A stretch of 64,000 nucleotides of DNA from Balanoglossus misakiensis (taxonomy: Eukaryota > Hemichordata), in contig CM082590.2 in NCBI GenBank assembly GCA_040954595.2, positions 8,122,001 through 8,186,000 of the forward strand, given 5' to 3'. Each line of letters opens with the position of its first letter. Positions within the stretch are counted from its first letter, which is position 1. The notes under the pieces were generated by a model. The model saw only the letters and a program-made list of their open reading frames with translations, did no database searches and was not told the DNA's origin. This document shows positions 11,440 to 23,800 of the stretch, in pieces. Both the position numbers and the translations under genes were made by a program.

Positions 11440-12260
11440 AAAAGCTTCCCTGATGTGCAATATTGAACCTTGCCTGTTGTCAAATCTTGACGAGCGCCCT
11501 CTTGTGACAGATATCAAAATTACTTTGTTTCACTCAGTAACGTACGCGAAGCCAGTAGTCTTGCTCTCCCCCAGTGAAACTGTCCATAAAACATGAAAAT
11601 TATGTTAGCGATGAGCGAGTTTAGTATCAGCCATGACAATTTACCCCCTTCATTTGTCGACAAGTGCAATGTTATCGTCGTAAAGCTTTGGAAACGGCTT
11701 ACCTGCTGTGCAAGTTCTCGCCTGTTGGCAAATTCTGACGAGCGCCCTCTTGCAACGCCATGCCGACAGCTTCTCCCCTGTGTAAGTCCTCGCCTGTTGG
11801 CAAATTCTGACGAGCGCCCTCTTGCAACGTACGATTACGATATTAGCGATTTCTCGCTTTCTCCCAGTGAAACTGCCCACAAAACATGAAATTTATGTTG
11901 GCAAGGAGTGAGTTGAGCTTAATTTTGGACCATGTACCCCTTTTTTCGTCGACAAGTTCATTATTATCGCCGTAAAGCTTTGCCAACGGCTACTCCGGTG
12001 TGTAAGCCCTCGCCTGTTGGCAAATTCTGACGAGCGCCCTCTTGCAACGTACGATTACGATATAAGCGATTTCTCGCTTTAGCTTAGTGAAACTGCCCTC
12101 AAAACATGAAATTTATGTTGGCAAGGAGTGAGTTGAGCTTTATTTTGGACCATTACCCCCCTTTTTGTCGACAATTTCAGTATTATTGCCGTAAAGCCTT
12201 GCCAAAGGCTTTTCTGCTGTACAAGTCCTCGTCTGTTGTCAAAAAAATAGACAGTGAAGC
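11440..12260. repeat. ~220-bp tandem repeats with GACGAGCGCCCTCT core
   Basis: The core CGCCTGTTGGCAAATTCTGA followed by CGAGCGCCCTCT occurs near 11475 (variant), 11717, 11793, 12010 and, truncated, 12230. Most steps are about 217-242 bp, with one 76-bp partial duplication (11717 to 11793). Flanking blocks (CCCAGTGAAACTGCCCACAA, CGTCGACAAGTTCA) repeat in the same order. Confidence 0.7.
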
Positions 12261-12285
12261 ATATAACTTAATATTTTCAGTTGAA

Positions 12286-12291
12286 TTTATT
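12286..12291 (-). terminator. Probable poly(A) signal of COPZ
   Basis: TTTATT on the plus strand reads AATAAA on the minus strand, about 345 nt beyond the COPZ stop. It is the first such hexamer found downstream; usage is inferred. Confidence 0.4.
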
Positions 12292-12633
12292 GTACAATCT
12301 TCTGATTTTTGACAATCAGCTTATCCTGATAATGTTGTGAGGGTGAAGCTAAAAATTTAAAGAAACAAGGATGATATTCTGCCATTCTGATGAATAAATA
12401 AACAAATCAGAAACAATAAGAAAACCCTACAGAGAGCTGACTGTTCATGACTGACACAACAGCAAATTTACAAAGCTGCCACCCCTGTACTACAAAACAT
12501 GGAATAATCCAATTGAAGGATAGTGGGGGTAGTTCTGAGAAGAAACGTTTTGGTCGAGCAGGAACTGATGGATTTTGCCTGTGGTTCATACAATGCATCT
12601 CAGCAGTAATCCAAGTATTTCCTGTAATGGCAG

Positions 12634-15600
12634 TTACTTCAGCAAAGACCACTTGATTTGTTCCTTGGCAGATTGTAGCACCTGGAATATCAAAATAAGA
12701 AAACGACCGTCATGAGACGAGACATTTCAGGTGTACACAAAATCAACTAGCTGAAGAAAAGACTGGACTCGCACTGCATTGTACAGTACATTGTAGCCCC
12801 ACTGGAAATCTTTCTGTCAGAACCGAAACACATCATGCAAGTTATATTCCCTGATTGACATGCACCCAGAATCAGACACCAACCACCGCGAACCAGGCCC
12901 ATGTAACATGCTGAAATCAACATGCATGGAAAATATAAAGAGGTCAATCTCCTGGTCTAGCTTACAGCTTCAGGAAAGAGAATCAGTCAGTTTCCTTTGA
13001 GATACACAATGCAATGATCATGAAATCAAATGTAAGCTATGAGTACTTATATGAAACCAGAACATAATGGTCTGACAACTGTTGACATCTGAAGACGCGT
13101 TTCCACACAATCAAGACAACATTTCCGTATCAACTTATGATGGTAACGTTTCTAACATTGGTGGAAATTCTGAGTGTTTTAGCTGAGATTGAGAAACATT
13201 GGTAACCCTAGCAACAAGGGGAACCCCAGTCAATATTTACATGTACATCTGGGAAAGGTTTATGGATTGTGTATTATTTTCCTTCACAAGCGGCTAGAAT
13301 ATTCTCCAAGACACTACAGCTTAATCATGAAAGTGCAGAGTAAATGTTCGTGTGCGTTTACTGTTGATTTCAACTCTGGTCCATGCTCTACAATACCATG
13401 GCAACACTGGCAAGTCAGAAACATCAAAGAATTGACATTGAAATGGTATCCTGCATCAATCTTTCAGATCTGATTTTAAGGAAAACTACAACATGCACAT
13501 TAAAACGTTTCACCTTCGACTGACTACAAAACCACTCTAGAACCTTGCTGTCATTGGACAAGACCCTTGAACTCTCCATTCTAACCTTTGCCCCTTGAAC
13601 TTTGACCTCCAACCCTAACTGCCGCCACGACATGCACTGTGCATTCACGACCAAATATACAAAAAAGATACTAACTTCAGATTGAATAGAAAATGTTTTA
13701 AGTTGAAGCTAAGAAGGCAAACAGCCAAAATTATCAAAGATCTGAAAGGATGCAAGAAAGCCAAGTATTAATTTTTTTGCAGTCGTTACAATATTTCACT
13801 TCAGTTTAGACATGCATTGTTCGCAACACCGTTTGAATCACCAAATCATAAAATTGAGGTTGTACTTCAAGAATAAGATGGTGCAGTCGGTATTATTTCT
13901 GAACTTTTGTTCATCGCCCGATCTTTGTAGATTATCATCAATACTTCCTTTAATTTTAATTTATTTGTGCTTTTTATATTATTTTGCAGGTAATAAAGTT
14001 TTCATCTCTTCGCGTAAAGCTAAAAGGTGAATGCACATTTGCCCAGCACCCCTTAGTAAAATATAAAAACATGCATTATGCCAGAAAAAAATAATTCTTG
14101 AACAGAATAAAAAGTAGCAATGTAGGCAAGTGGACTTTGAATAAACTGATATTTTGTGTAAAAGGTTTGAAATCTGTTGCCATAAAAACACCCAAATGTG
14201 ACTAAATTGCATGATTACGGTCCACAAATTCTGAACTAAGTCTACATGGTGGAGGTACGGAAGAAATTAAAACATTTCATAACCTGATACCTTTGAACTT
14301 ACTTGAATTTTGTTAGTAATATGCTGGTAAGCAAGAAAAGAAAAATTAAATGAATTTCAATCGAAAACATAATGCTGGCATGCAAATGAGGAGGGTCATG
14401 TGGTTTCCCTTATATGGTCATAAATGTTTGAATTTCGAAATATGGTAGTGCTAACTATTTACATATTTCATTTGGAGAAAAAAAACTTTCATTTCTATTT
14501 CCTAAGAAAGAGTGTTTAAGTACAGGATTCATTTGTATGTTTATTTTCTTATTTTTAAGATTAAAAACAATTATGCAAAGTGTGGTTGCTTAGTTACAAC
14601 AATATTTAAAATGGACACTGGCCATTGTTCTTCACATACACAAACACAGACAATTCCAACACAACCAAAACCCATTATTGAACGATGAAATTCTTGAAGA
14701 AAATGTCTGAGTGAATAAACCTGTCCTCTACATTTGTGGACTAGTACCAGCACAGAAACTATTCTAGACTAGAGTAATTCTACACGATATGAAGTCACGG
14801 TCGAACACTGTCACAGCAGGAGAGACCTAACACACAGAGGCCGACACAAATCCCCAGAACGAACCACTAACAGATAGACAGACACACAGGCCAACAGAAA
14901 GATTTGAGGGATAGAGCTCCAAGCAGAAAGGATACAGAAAGCAAGAAGCGTGCAAAAAAAATGTAACAATAAAAACAGTATGGCAGACACATACAAAAAT
15001 ATATCTTTTGTTTAAAAAAAAAACTTTTTATCTTGCTCCCTGTAACTAATTTTTGTTCAACTCTCAACGTATTGAAATGCTCAGTACCCAGCTTGTCTTC
15101 TTATAGAACAACTACGAGAAAATATGCATTGATCGACTGCCTTCTTACCTGTACAACTGTCTGTTCTGCTAACGGGATATCGTCCATTCGCAACGCTACC
15201 CTCTGCGCGACAGCGTGTGGGTCAGCTTCCAGGATTATACTGTTAATAAAATAAAACTTAAATTATAAAGTTTATAATACACACCGTGCCTACGAGCAAT
15301 ATCAGATCAATGTACAGTAAAATCAGGGTAAACCGAACATCCAAGAACCAAAATCGCTTGTCAACTTACCCTCCATCGATGATCTCATCCACAGCCAACA
15401 TCACACCATCTAGATGATCTATGAGTGTGCGTTTTTCCACATTTTTCCTGAAATGTAAAAAGTATGTTGTGAAGAAGATACACAAGACAACAAGTCTACA
15501 TTTTGTGTTTTTTTTCTGGAGGAAAAATGTGAATTTTTACACAAACTGAAAAGGCAAGAAGTATGGTTCAATTTGTATGCCAACAGCTGGGACTCAAACT

Positions 15601-17111
15601 TAATTTGAATTTCAAAGGGTTATTTTGTGACAGCGTTAGTTGCTCAAACTTCCGAGATTCTCCCAGAACATATTTCATTTTTCCGGGACTTTCCGGGAGT
15701 GGTTCCGGAGATTCCCGGATATACCAGGAGCACATAAACTGTCCAATTTGATGTACCACAGAAAAGTTACAACTTACCTAAGCATGTGACTGATCGATTC
15801 ATAGAGGCAGTTGAGAACACTGACAAGTATTAATTCATTTTCATGCGTACCACCCATGACGTAGAAAAACAAATCAACGTTGCTTCTGTAGACACACGTC
15901 ACACCATCCAACATGATGATTTCCGCTGAAATAAGTTGATAATTACATAGCATTAGAAAAGAGTTATACAACTGAGATCAGTGTTTCTGTTAAAGGGACA
16001 AAGTCTCTCTCTCGCTGCTCTTTTTCCATTAATTATGATTGATACAAGACACTGTTTATGTTATTCTACATGTGGATATATAGTGAATGAACGTTCAACC
16101 ACACAAACCTTCCATCCCACTTGCAGACACAAGAGTGAAAAACTTGCCAATATGAATAATTGGTCTCTACCATTTATTCATTTTGGGTGAGTTTTTACTC
16201 TCATATCTTACAAACGGGATGGGAGTTGTGTGTGGTCGAACATTGATTTACTATATATCCACATGTAGAAAGATGTCTTGTATCAAACATAATTAATGGA
16301 AAAGGGGCAGCAAGCAAGAGACTTGGTCCCTTTAAGGGTGAAATGTGAAAAGAAGATATGGATGACAACTATATAAATTACTTACCATTTGCTCTGTGTG
16401 TTTTGTTAAATAAATTCTTTTCGAACGCTTTCTGTTCTTTCGGTGATGGGAATGTGTCGTCATAGTACTGCAATACAAAACGGTACATTGTGAGAACTAG
16501 CTTTTATGAACATCTGAATGCGATCTTGCGAGACTTGGTTAATTACCTTAGCAAAGGTCGCTATCGAAGTAATACAAGCCAAGCTTTGTATAAAACTAGA
16601 ATAGGTGCAGAGTGTAACAACAATTGTAACTTTTGTGCTGATTAACATGACAGGCCAGGAGTTCTTTGTCCTATGTCACATGAGAATGTCCTCTCATATA
16701 AACTGTCTAGCCGTGCGAGATCTCTGTGGCTGTTAACGTTATAATTTTCCTGTGTGGTCCGATGTAACGCTAGCCCAGTGTTAGCACTGTGATAGCCCAA
16801 GACTGGTCTTGTATAACACAGTGTTAACTCGAGGGCTAGCCTTCTTGTGTGTGTATAATAATATGGATGCTCACCTTCGCTAAAATTCTGTCCCCATCGT
16901 TGTCCAAGATGGCAATGGCTTTCACAGAATACAGCGAGGGTTCCTGCAATATAAAATAGATTACAAAGATATATTTAAATGTGGGCCACTTCAGTTAAGT
17001 ATTTTTGTGGTTAAACACAAACAATGTAGTGAACATGCTAGAGTTGATATAGTCTCAGAGAAGAATCATATTTCATGACACTGTCACTGATGGTTGTGGT
17101 GGTGGTGGTGG

Positions 17112-17154
<43 letters not shown>

Positions 17155-17174
17155 AACACTGTCACTGATGGTTG

Positions 17175-17259
<85 letters not shown>

Positions 17260-17675
17260 ATGACGAAAGTGACACATGATGATATTGATACCCACAGTAA
17301 ACACTGGACGAATCTTCTGTCAAAATAAATCTACAACATACATTCACAATCGAACGGGTAGGTGGCTGCAAGACCTTAGCCACAGGTTTTGCATGGTGTT
17401 AAGAGTTGGAGGGCAAAACCAAACCTGTCTATCACCAGACGATTTCATTTTATGGGGAGTTCAGTGAACGACGGATGGGATTATGTTGAAACCGGAAGTA
17501 CAGTCAACACACTACTCGAACGCGAATAATATCGCTCGGTAGTCACTGTCGAAAAATTCACTGACTAGGGTCGGTGGCTGGGTGTGTAATACTGGGCCGG
17601 GAAACGACGGGAAGCGTGAAAAATCCCAATATATTCAACAATCTACCGAAAACTTACGTGTAGCGGAGTGTCCAT
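12634..17675 (-). CDS. COPZ1: Coatomer subunit zeta (COPZ)
   Basis: This is the small zeta subunit of the COPI coat, which pairs with gamma-COP in the F-subcomplex and acts in Golgi-to-ER and intra-Golgi vesicle budding in the cytosol. Coding exons, in transcript order: 17658-17675, 16875-16943, 16386-16467, 15778-15925, 15370-15447, 15149-15239, 12634-12681. Phase is continuous, giving 177 residues, the same length as human COPZ1. It begins [20 protein letters not shown], continues with the longin-like fold ([19 protein letters not shown]), the [20 protein letters not shown] segment and [11 protein letters not shown], and ends EQIKWSLLK. The last intron is about 2.5 kb. A palindromic mini-transposon sits in intron 3 and a (TGA)n array in intron 1. 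The start lies 196 bp from the divergent separase start. Vertebrate COPZ1 and COPZ2 arose by duplication, so this is pro-orthologous to both. Confidence 0.95.
15990..16335. mobile_element. ~345-bp palindromic MITE (AGGGACAAAG family), copy 1
   Basis: The ends are inverted repeats: TTAAAGGGACAAAGTCTCTC at the left, and at the right a GGGCAGCAAGCAAGAGACTTGG block ending GGTCCCTTTAA. The whole element folds on itself: inner blocks such as TTAATTATG, GATACAAGACA, ATGTGGATATATAG and ACTTGCCAATATGAATAA recur in reverse complement on the other half. It lies in COPZ intron 3 and has no coding capacity. Confidence 0.75.
17098..17256. repeat. (TGA)n microsatellite in COPZ intron 1
   Basis: Two TGA/GTG trinucleotide runs are separated by a repeated CACTGTCACTGATGGTTGTG block. 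On the COPZ transcript it reads (TCA)n. Open frames of poly-Met or poly-Ile across it are artefacts. Confidence 0.95.
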
Positions 17676-17871
17676 GTTTTTGCTGGCTGAGGTCGACGTG
17701 TCAAGATCTCGCAAGATCACGCAGACTGCGTTATTTCACATATTCTACAAGAAGGAAGTTGATTGGCTACTCTGACATAATTCAGCCAATTGTGTATGTT
17801 TTGACAGGCTGTGTTTTGGCGGCCATTTTAAGTTTTGAAATCAGACGCGGAAGCCATCAAATGTCTTAAGA
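17676..17871. promoter_or_regulatory. Bidirectional COPZ / separase promoter
   Basis: The 196 bp between the two divergent start codons contain two CCAAT boxes in opposite orientation (ATTGG 17762-17766, CCAAT 17786-17790), an E2F-like TTTTGGCGG (17814-17822), an overlapping YY1-like GCCATTTT (17822-17829) and a CHR-type TTTGAA (17834-17839), 33 bp before the separase ATG. NF-Y sites upstream of a CHR are the known hallmark of G2/M genes controlled by DREAM/MuvB complexes in vertebrates. Function here is inferred. Confidence 0.55.
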
Positions 17872-20800
17872 ATGGACGGGTACGCGATTATAAAGGCATT
17901 AAAAGATGGGAAATCATCGGCAACTGTCTTGAGAGATACCCAGGTAGGCATACTTCATTTTCCATATCGGCGATCGCCGGGAAAAGTATCCGATCGCCAT
18001 CACTGAACTGAGTTACTGCACTGTGTGTACGTTTCCTATCTATCTATCAATCCATGATCTGTGAGTCCACGGCGTACAAATGTTGACATAACCCCACGCA
18101 AAATGTTTCAAACAATGTATTAGCGATCATAGCCATGATGTGGTCGACGATCGACTCAATGATACCACAGAACCAACGACGCAAGCATGGGTACAATATG
18201 AGTAGTCGAGTCTACCGGTGGACCATGGCAACTGAAATCAACAACCATGACAATAGATTGAGTGATCATCGGTTTCTCCACACAGTGTGTGGAGGGACTG
18301 AAGTTTGATCATCTTTGATACCACCACCATTTGATAGATGCCAGTTTGATAGAGATCTGTCATTCAGTGACAGTTTAATTGATATGTACTTTAAATAGTG
18401 TCTGGCATATATTTCATTCAAGTATCATCATCATCATCATCATCATCACAACCATCATCATCATCACAACCATCATTGACAGTGTCGTCATCATCATCAT
18501 CATCATCATCACCGCCATCATCATCATCATCATATCAATGTATCATGTATATTTCATTTCGTTTCGCAGAGGTATATACGACCCCTTCTCGCTGGAAAAG
18601 TGAAAGAAACAGAGACTGGGGAATATGGCGTCTTTAGTTTGAAAATGTTGCGACAGTGTGTTGTAAGTCTAGCAGAGAGATCAGATAGCAAAGATGAGAT
18701 TTTACAGATTTGCGGGTATGCGTACGAGTGTGTGTATAAAACACAGTCGGTGCATCAGACGGCTGTAATGGCAGTGGAAAAGCTTCTCTTTCATGTGATG
18801 GTGCAGGCTGTGAAACTGGGGAACTTGAAAGAAGTGGAGAGATTCGCGAAGTTTCTGTACAAGCAGCTAAGCCAGAGCCAGAACGACTTGGAAGAAGGCG
18901 ACGGAAATCACGGAAAAGACTTGGATAACATCGCGAAGCAGTCGTTCAATACGCTGTACAAAGCAAGCCTGGATGTAAAACTAAAAACAGATGCAGATTC
19001 TTACGCACGGACGTTGTGTTTTAGAACGCTCGCCATCAAGTTTGCCTTGCTCAGCCAATCTGAGTTGACCTGGGTTTTGGACCACGCGTGGAAAATCGCT
19101 CTCCCGATGATCAGAGCCCGGCAGACAACCGGAAGCGAGGACGTGACACTGGAAGAGTACACGGAAACAGTGAATAACAAAGTGATCCGGAGGCTCGTCC
19201 AGGATAAGGAAAATAACGGATCTCTGAAACGGGAGGATGTAACAGCTTTACTGCAATGGACAATCAAGTTCTCCCAAGCTTGTAATTCAGAGAAGGGTTT
19301 TGATTTGCTACGATCTATTCTCAATGCTGTAAACCGTCTCCTGGAGTATGACGGCGATTTGAAGAAAAAGGCAAACCTGTGTTTGAGTATTGCCAAACTG
19401 GGATTCCTTCTAACAGGGAGTGTGGCTGAAACGTCGACTGTAGGACTTCTGGAGAGTGTGCTGAGATACCTGAAGCAGATCCTTGTGAAGGGGATAGAGG
19501 GAGATTTTCTGCAGTGTGTGATAATGGCTGGGGATGTTCTCAGGAAGAAACTCGAACAGGAGTCCAACCACACAGCTGGATACTGCGAGTCACTCCGCAT
19601 CCAAGTTGTGAACTTTCTCGTCCGACAAATGGATCTCCTGGAATTTCGACAGAAGAGCGAAAACACCACCGATCAACAAAATCAGCAGGACACCAGCGCG
19701 CAACTCTGCACCTGGAGTTTAATCTGCCGACTGCTGATCACAGGAATATGTACCGGCTCCACAACACAACTACAAAATCTCTGTTCGCCCGTTTGTAAAA
19801 AGATCAAGAATATTCTAGAGACAGTGTCTGGTGATGGAGGAGTAGCATTGTCCATAAATGAACATAACATCATAGGTAGGTAACCCCCGCACACACTACC
19901 AATTGGTATCTTCCTATTGTCTCAGGTGGAAAAGTTGCATTCATATAGGAAAATAGGGATGAATGGGCCAAACACCTTGTCAAACTTTCTGGCTAAATAG
20001 CTCTATCATTTCATATAAGGAATGAAATGTATATTAGGGTTACTGCACACATAAAAATTGCCATTCATGTATGGATTGTCGAATTTGTCCCACAAACAGA
20101 CACTCTCAATAAATAGGTGTATTTTGTGATTATTCTTATACGTTTGGATACAAATACATTTGTGTTCCTGATTTCAAGAACACATGTACGTAGAAATAAT
20201 CTGATCCATTTTTCCGATATGCAAACACACAGGCACAAACTGCTACAATCTGGGAGTAACACTATATAAGATGGAATCATACAATGACTGCATGGAATTA
20301 CTGAGGCTGGCTTGTCAACAATTGCATCTATGGTGCTGTAATGGAACGGGCGACCTTGACAATGACAGACAAGAGAAGGTCAGTATGCATAAAGTTCAGA
20401 CCCTCACTGAAAAATCCATTTGCAAGTGTTCTGTACTACACCCTGGCGATCTGACAGTTTAAAGTGAAGGGGTCGTCGCGCCGCGTTTGTTTATAAACAT
20501 TACAATTCATCCACAAATCCCTTGAAAAAAATATAATTCTTAGAATGAACGAAGCAGCCAACTGTAGCGTAGACTGGGCATGACAGCAGCTGAAGATCCT
20601 AGTAGGTCGTGGCGACTGCAGCGAGGTTTGTGCTGGTATGGGAGGACATATTCTCATCAAGGGGGGGGCACCCTCGCGACGCGACGACCCCTTCCCTTTA
20701 AAGTGAAACTTCCATCTATTTCCAGGTGCATTTAGTGAAGAAATATGAGCTACTGATCAACTGCCAAAGAAAGGCTGGTTGCCACAGCGACGCCATGGCA

Positions 20801-23800
20801 ACAGCAGCATCGGCCATATCCATATTTGGTCACATGTCCGAGGCCATGCACTCTCTGGTCTATCTGTGGATCAGGGCCAAGCATGAGTGGTGTAAACCAA
20901 ACAGTGATGTACAGCAAAGGTAAGGGTATTTTGTCACCGTGGCAACAATGGTGTACAGCATCTTGTCACCATGCCAACAATGTGTAAACATTACCATAGC
21001 AACAGTGTTGTTTTATGTATGTTAACACACACAAATGTTGTTTGTACCATGGTCAACGTGATATCTGAATTTCAGAAATTACATTTTTGTTTTGATTTTA
21101 AAAAGCAAAACACATATATCTTAGGTGAAACAGACAATACCCGGTAGTTACAGATAGTGGCTTGTTCCCTCTATTGTGTAACTAAACAAGTTTCTGATCT
21201 TGCGAGATTGTTGATGTCTTGACTTTGTTTCTTGCAGGACAAAGACACTTAAAGACTATTTGAGAGATGAGGACATAGGAACAGTGACTACGGTCTTACA
21301 GATGGAATACAGTATCTACAAAGAACAAAGGTAGTGCAATAGGTCCCATCAATTGTTTTAACCCTTTCATTCACCCCCATTTCACTGTATAGAGGTCCAA
21401 GTTCACCATAGAAAACAATGGATTTGGACCAAACCATGGTATTAAAAGGGTAAATTAAACACAGAGAGTGAACAACTGATCTATGAAACACACCATCCAC
21501 ATTATTCATTGCTTTGATGCTAGTATTAATTAAATTTGGGCCATTTTCCATTAATACCATGTGAATAATCATTGATTGTTTTGCTTTATTTTGTAGTTTT
21601 GATACAGATTTTGAAGAATACGGCGTACTGTGTGATTTGTTGTCAATCTACGATGGCAGTGGTGATACATCAGACAGCAGAGCGTACTATCTTCTGCAAC
21701 TTGTGAAGTTACTCTATGTCTCACAGCTGGAGTGTGAATGGTGAGTTGAGGAAGAGAACTTCAACCCTTTCATCACCCCCAGTTCCCTGTTTAGAGGTCC
21801 AAGCTTACCATAGAAAACAATGCATTTGGACAGAACCATGTTGGTGAAGGGGTTTGGAAGAGAGCTTCAAATCAATGGTGACAGACAGGGCAAAATATTC
21901 CCACTAGTCAAATAGATGATTTTATGCTCATTGCGAAACTTGGTTAATTACCATAGTACCAAATTGGTAGCTGTGTAATTCAAGTCAAGCTTTGTATTAA
22001 TCTAGAATTGATACAGACTTGAACAAAAAATAAATGTTTCTATCCGTAATATTTTTTCATGTTTGTTTCTCCAAATAAGCAAACTTGAAGACTGCATCCA
22101 GGAAGCAGTGAGTTTACTAGAAGAGTGCATCACACAGAGAGAAACCGGTGAAATTACAGATCTGCTCGCGGTATCATGTGTGTGGAATTTTATCTGTCAG
22201 ACCACGGTAAGTTGTTGATTATATTTTTAACTTCTGCAGGGACAAATACCTGAAGCCATATCATCTCAAAAATGTACGTCTTTTTACGATTACACGTGCT
22301 AAACCCTTTTACCCCCAGTTCCCTCTTTAGAGGTCCAACCTTACCCTAGAAAACAATGGAGTTTGACTTTATCATAGTGGGGAGGGGGGGGGGGGGGGCA
22401 GGTCAAAATAATTTAATATCAGATTTGATAACTCTATGTTAGGCTATTTCGTGACACTCACTGCATCCAAGTTACTAGTAAGTTTCAGCCAATTGTGACA
22501 GTTGTATCGTAAGTGATGCAAAGTTAGTGCCTTAACACGGCAGGTACAAGCTTGGTGATAGGCTCCAGCGCTGATGACTCAGAAATCCAAGTTACTAGTA
22601 TAACTTCCAGCCAATTGTATTAGTTGTATCATAAGTGATGCAAGGCTAGTGCCCTACCATATCAGGTACAAGCTTGATGATTGGCTCCAGCGTTGATGAC
22701 TCAGAAATCCTCCTCCAATCACTTTTCAGGGCTCGGACACTGAAGACGTTGCAGCAGACAGCAACATTGAGAGTATCAATGTCGACCACACTCTGAGTCA
22801 AGAACAAGACACGTTGAAACCACTCCACAAAGCCTTAGAGTTATGGCAGGGTGAATTCGCACCGTACGATGTCCATGAAACCTGTCATGCCATGACGTTG
22901 ATGGCCGCCATCTTCCATCTTCACTACAAGGTAAGTGACTGGACCATTTTGAGAATTACTTTTTCAGTCCATACATAAACCCTTTCACACCCCCTGATAC
23001 CTCTTCAGAGGTACAACTTTATCATAGAAAACAATGGATTTGGACCAAACTATAGTGGTGAAAGGGGTGATGAGAGTGTTAAAAATCAGCAGAGCAAATA
23101 TTGCCTTGTAATTAGGGCCACACAAGCCTGATAGAGCCATCCAAACCGGAGTTAATTTAACAGATTGGTGTTTGATAGACATTGCCATTAATCTTTCAGG
23201 AACCAGAAAGGGCACTGACCCTCCAGTTGCTTGGCAACACAGCCAGCCAAGCTGAGCTGCACGCCATAGCAACCATGGCATACGCAGAGGCAGCCAAGGT
23301 GTGTTGTCACCTCGGCAACCGGGCGCAAGCCGAGAATCTGATCAAGAGGAGTTCGGAGAACTTGGCCGACGTCAAGGAGAGTTGTAACAGAGAGATGGTC
23401 GCTGTGATGCATTCTGTGATGAAGTGTTGGTGTATGGTGTACAGTAAAAAGGTGAGGCATCTATCTCACATGTGACGTGTGTGCTTTAAACAAGTGTTTG
23501 TTTTTATGACTTAGGGCTAAATCCATAAACTCTAGTAAACATTTGTTCATGACAGTATATATACAAGTAAGAATCTTTATGCATGGTCCAATGGGCCTCC
23601 TAATCCCATATGACACGCCACTGACTCAACAAACTCACTGGTGACTCAAGAAAATTATCTACACTACACGCAAAGGTATAGGGCTGACGCAGAGAACTCC
23701 CCAAGTTGACTCATTTCAAATGAGCTACAAACTTGGACGTGTTCTGAACTGTCCACACATCCACTAATAAAAAGCAATCACGGTTTTTAAATTGTATACA

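Noticed and set aside
17038-17304. Poly-Ile (minus) and poly-Met (plus) open frames
   Set aside because: Translations of the (TGA)n microsatellite inside COPZ intron 1.
19001-19669. 222-codon minus-strand frame
   Set aside because: Antisense shadow of separase exon 2, which is in phase with both neighbours and homologous to separase.
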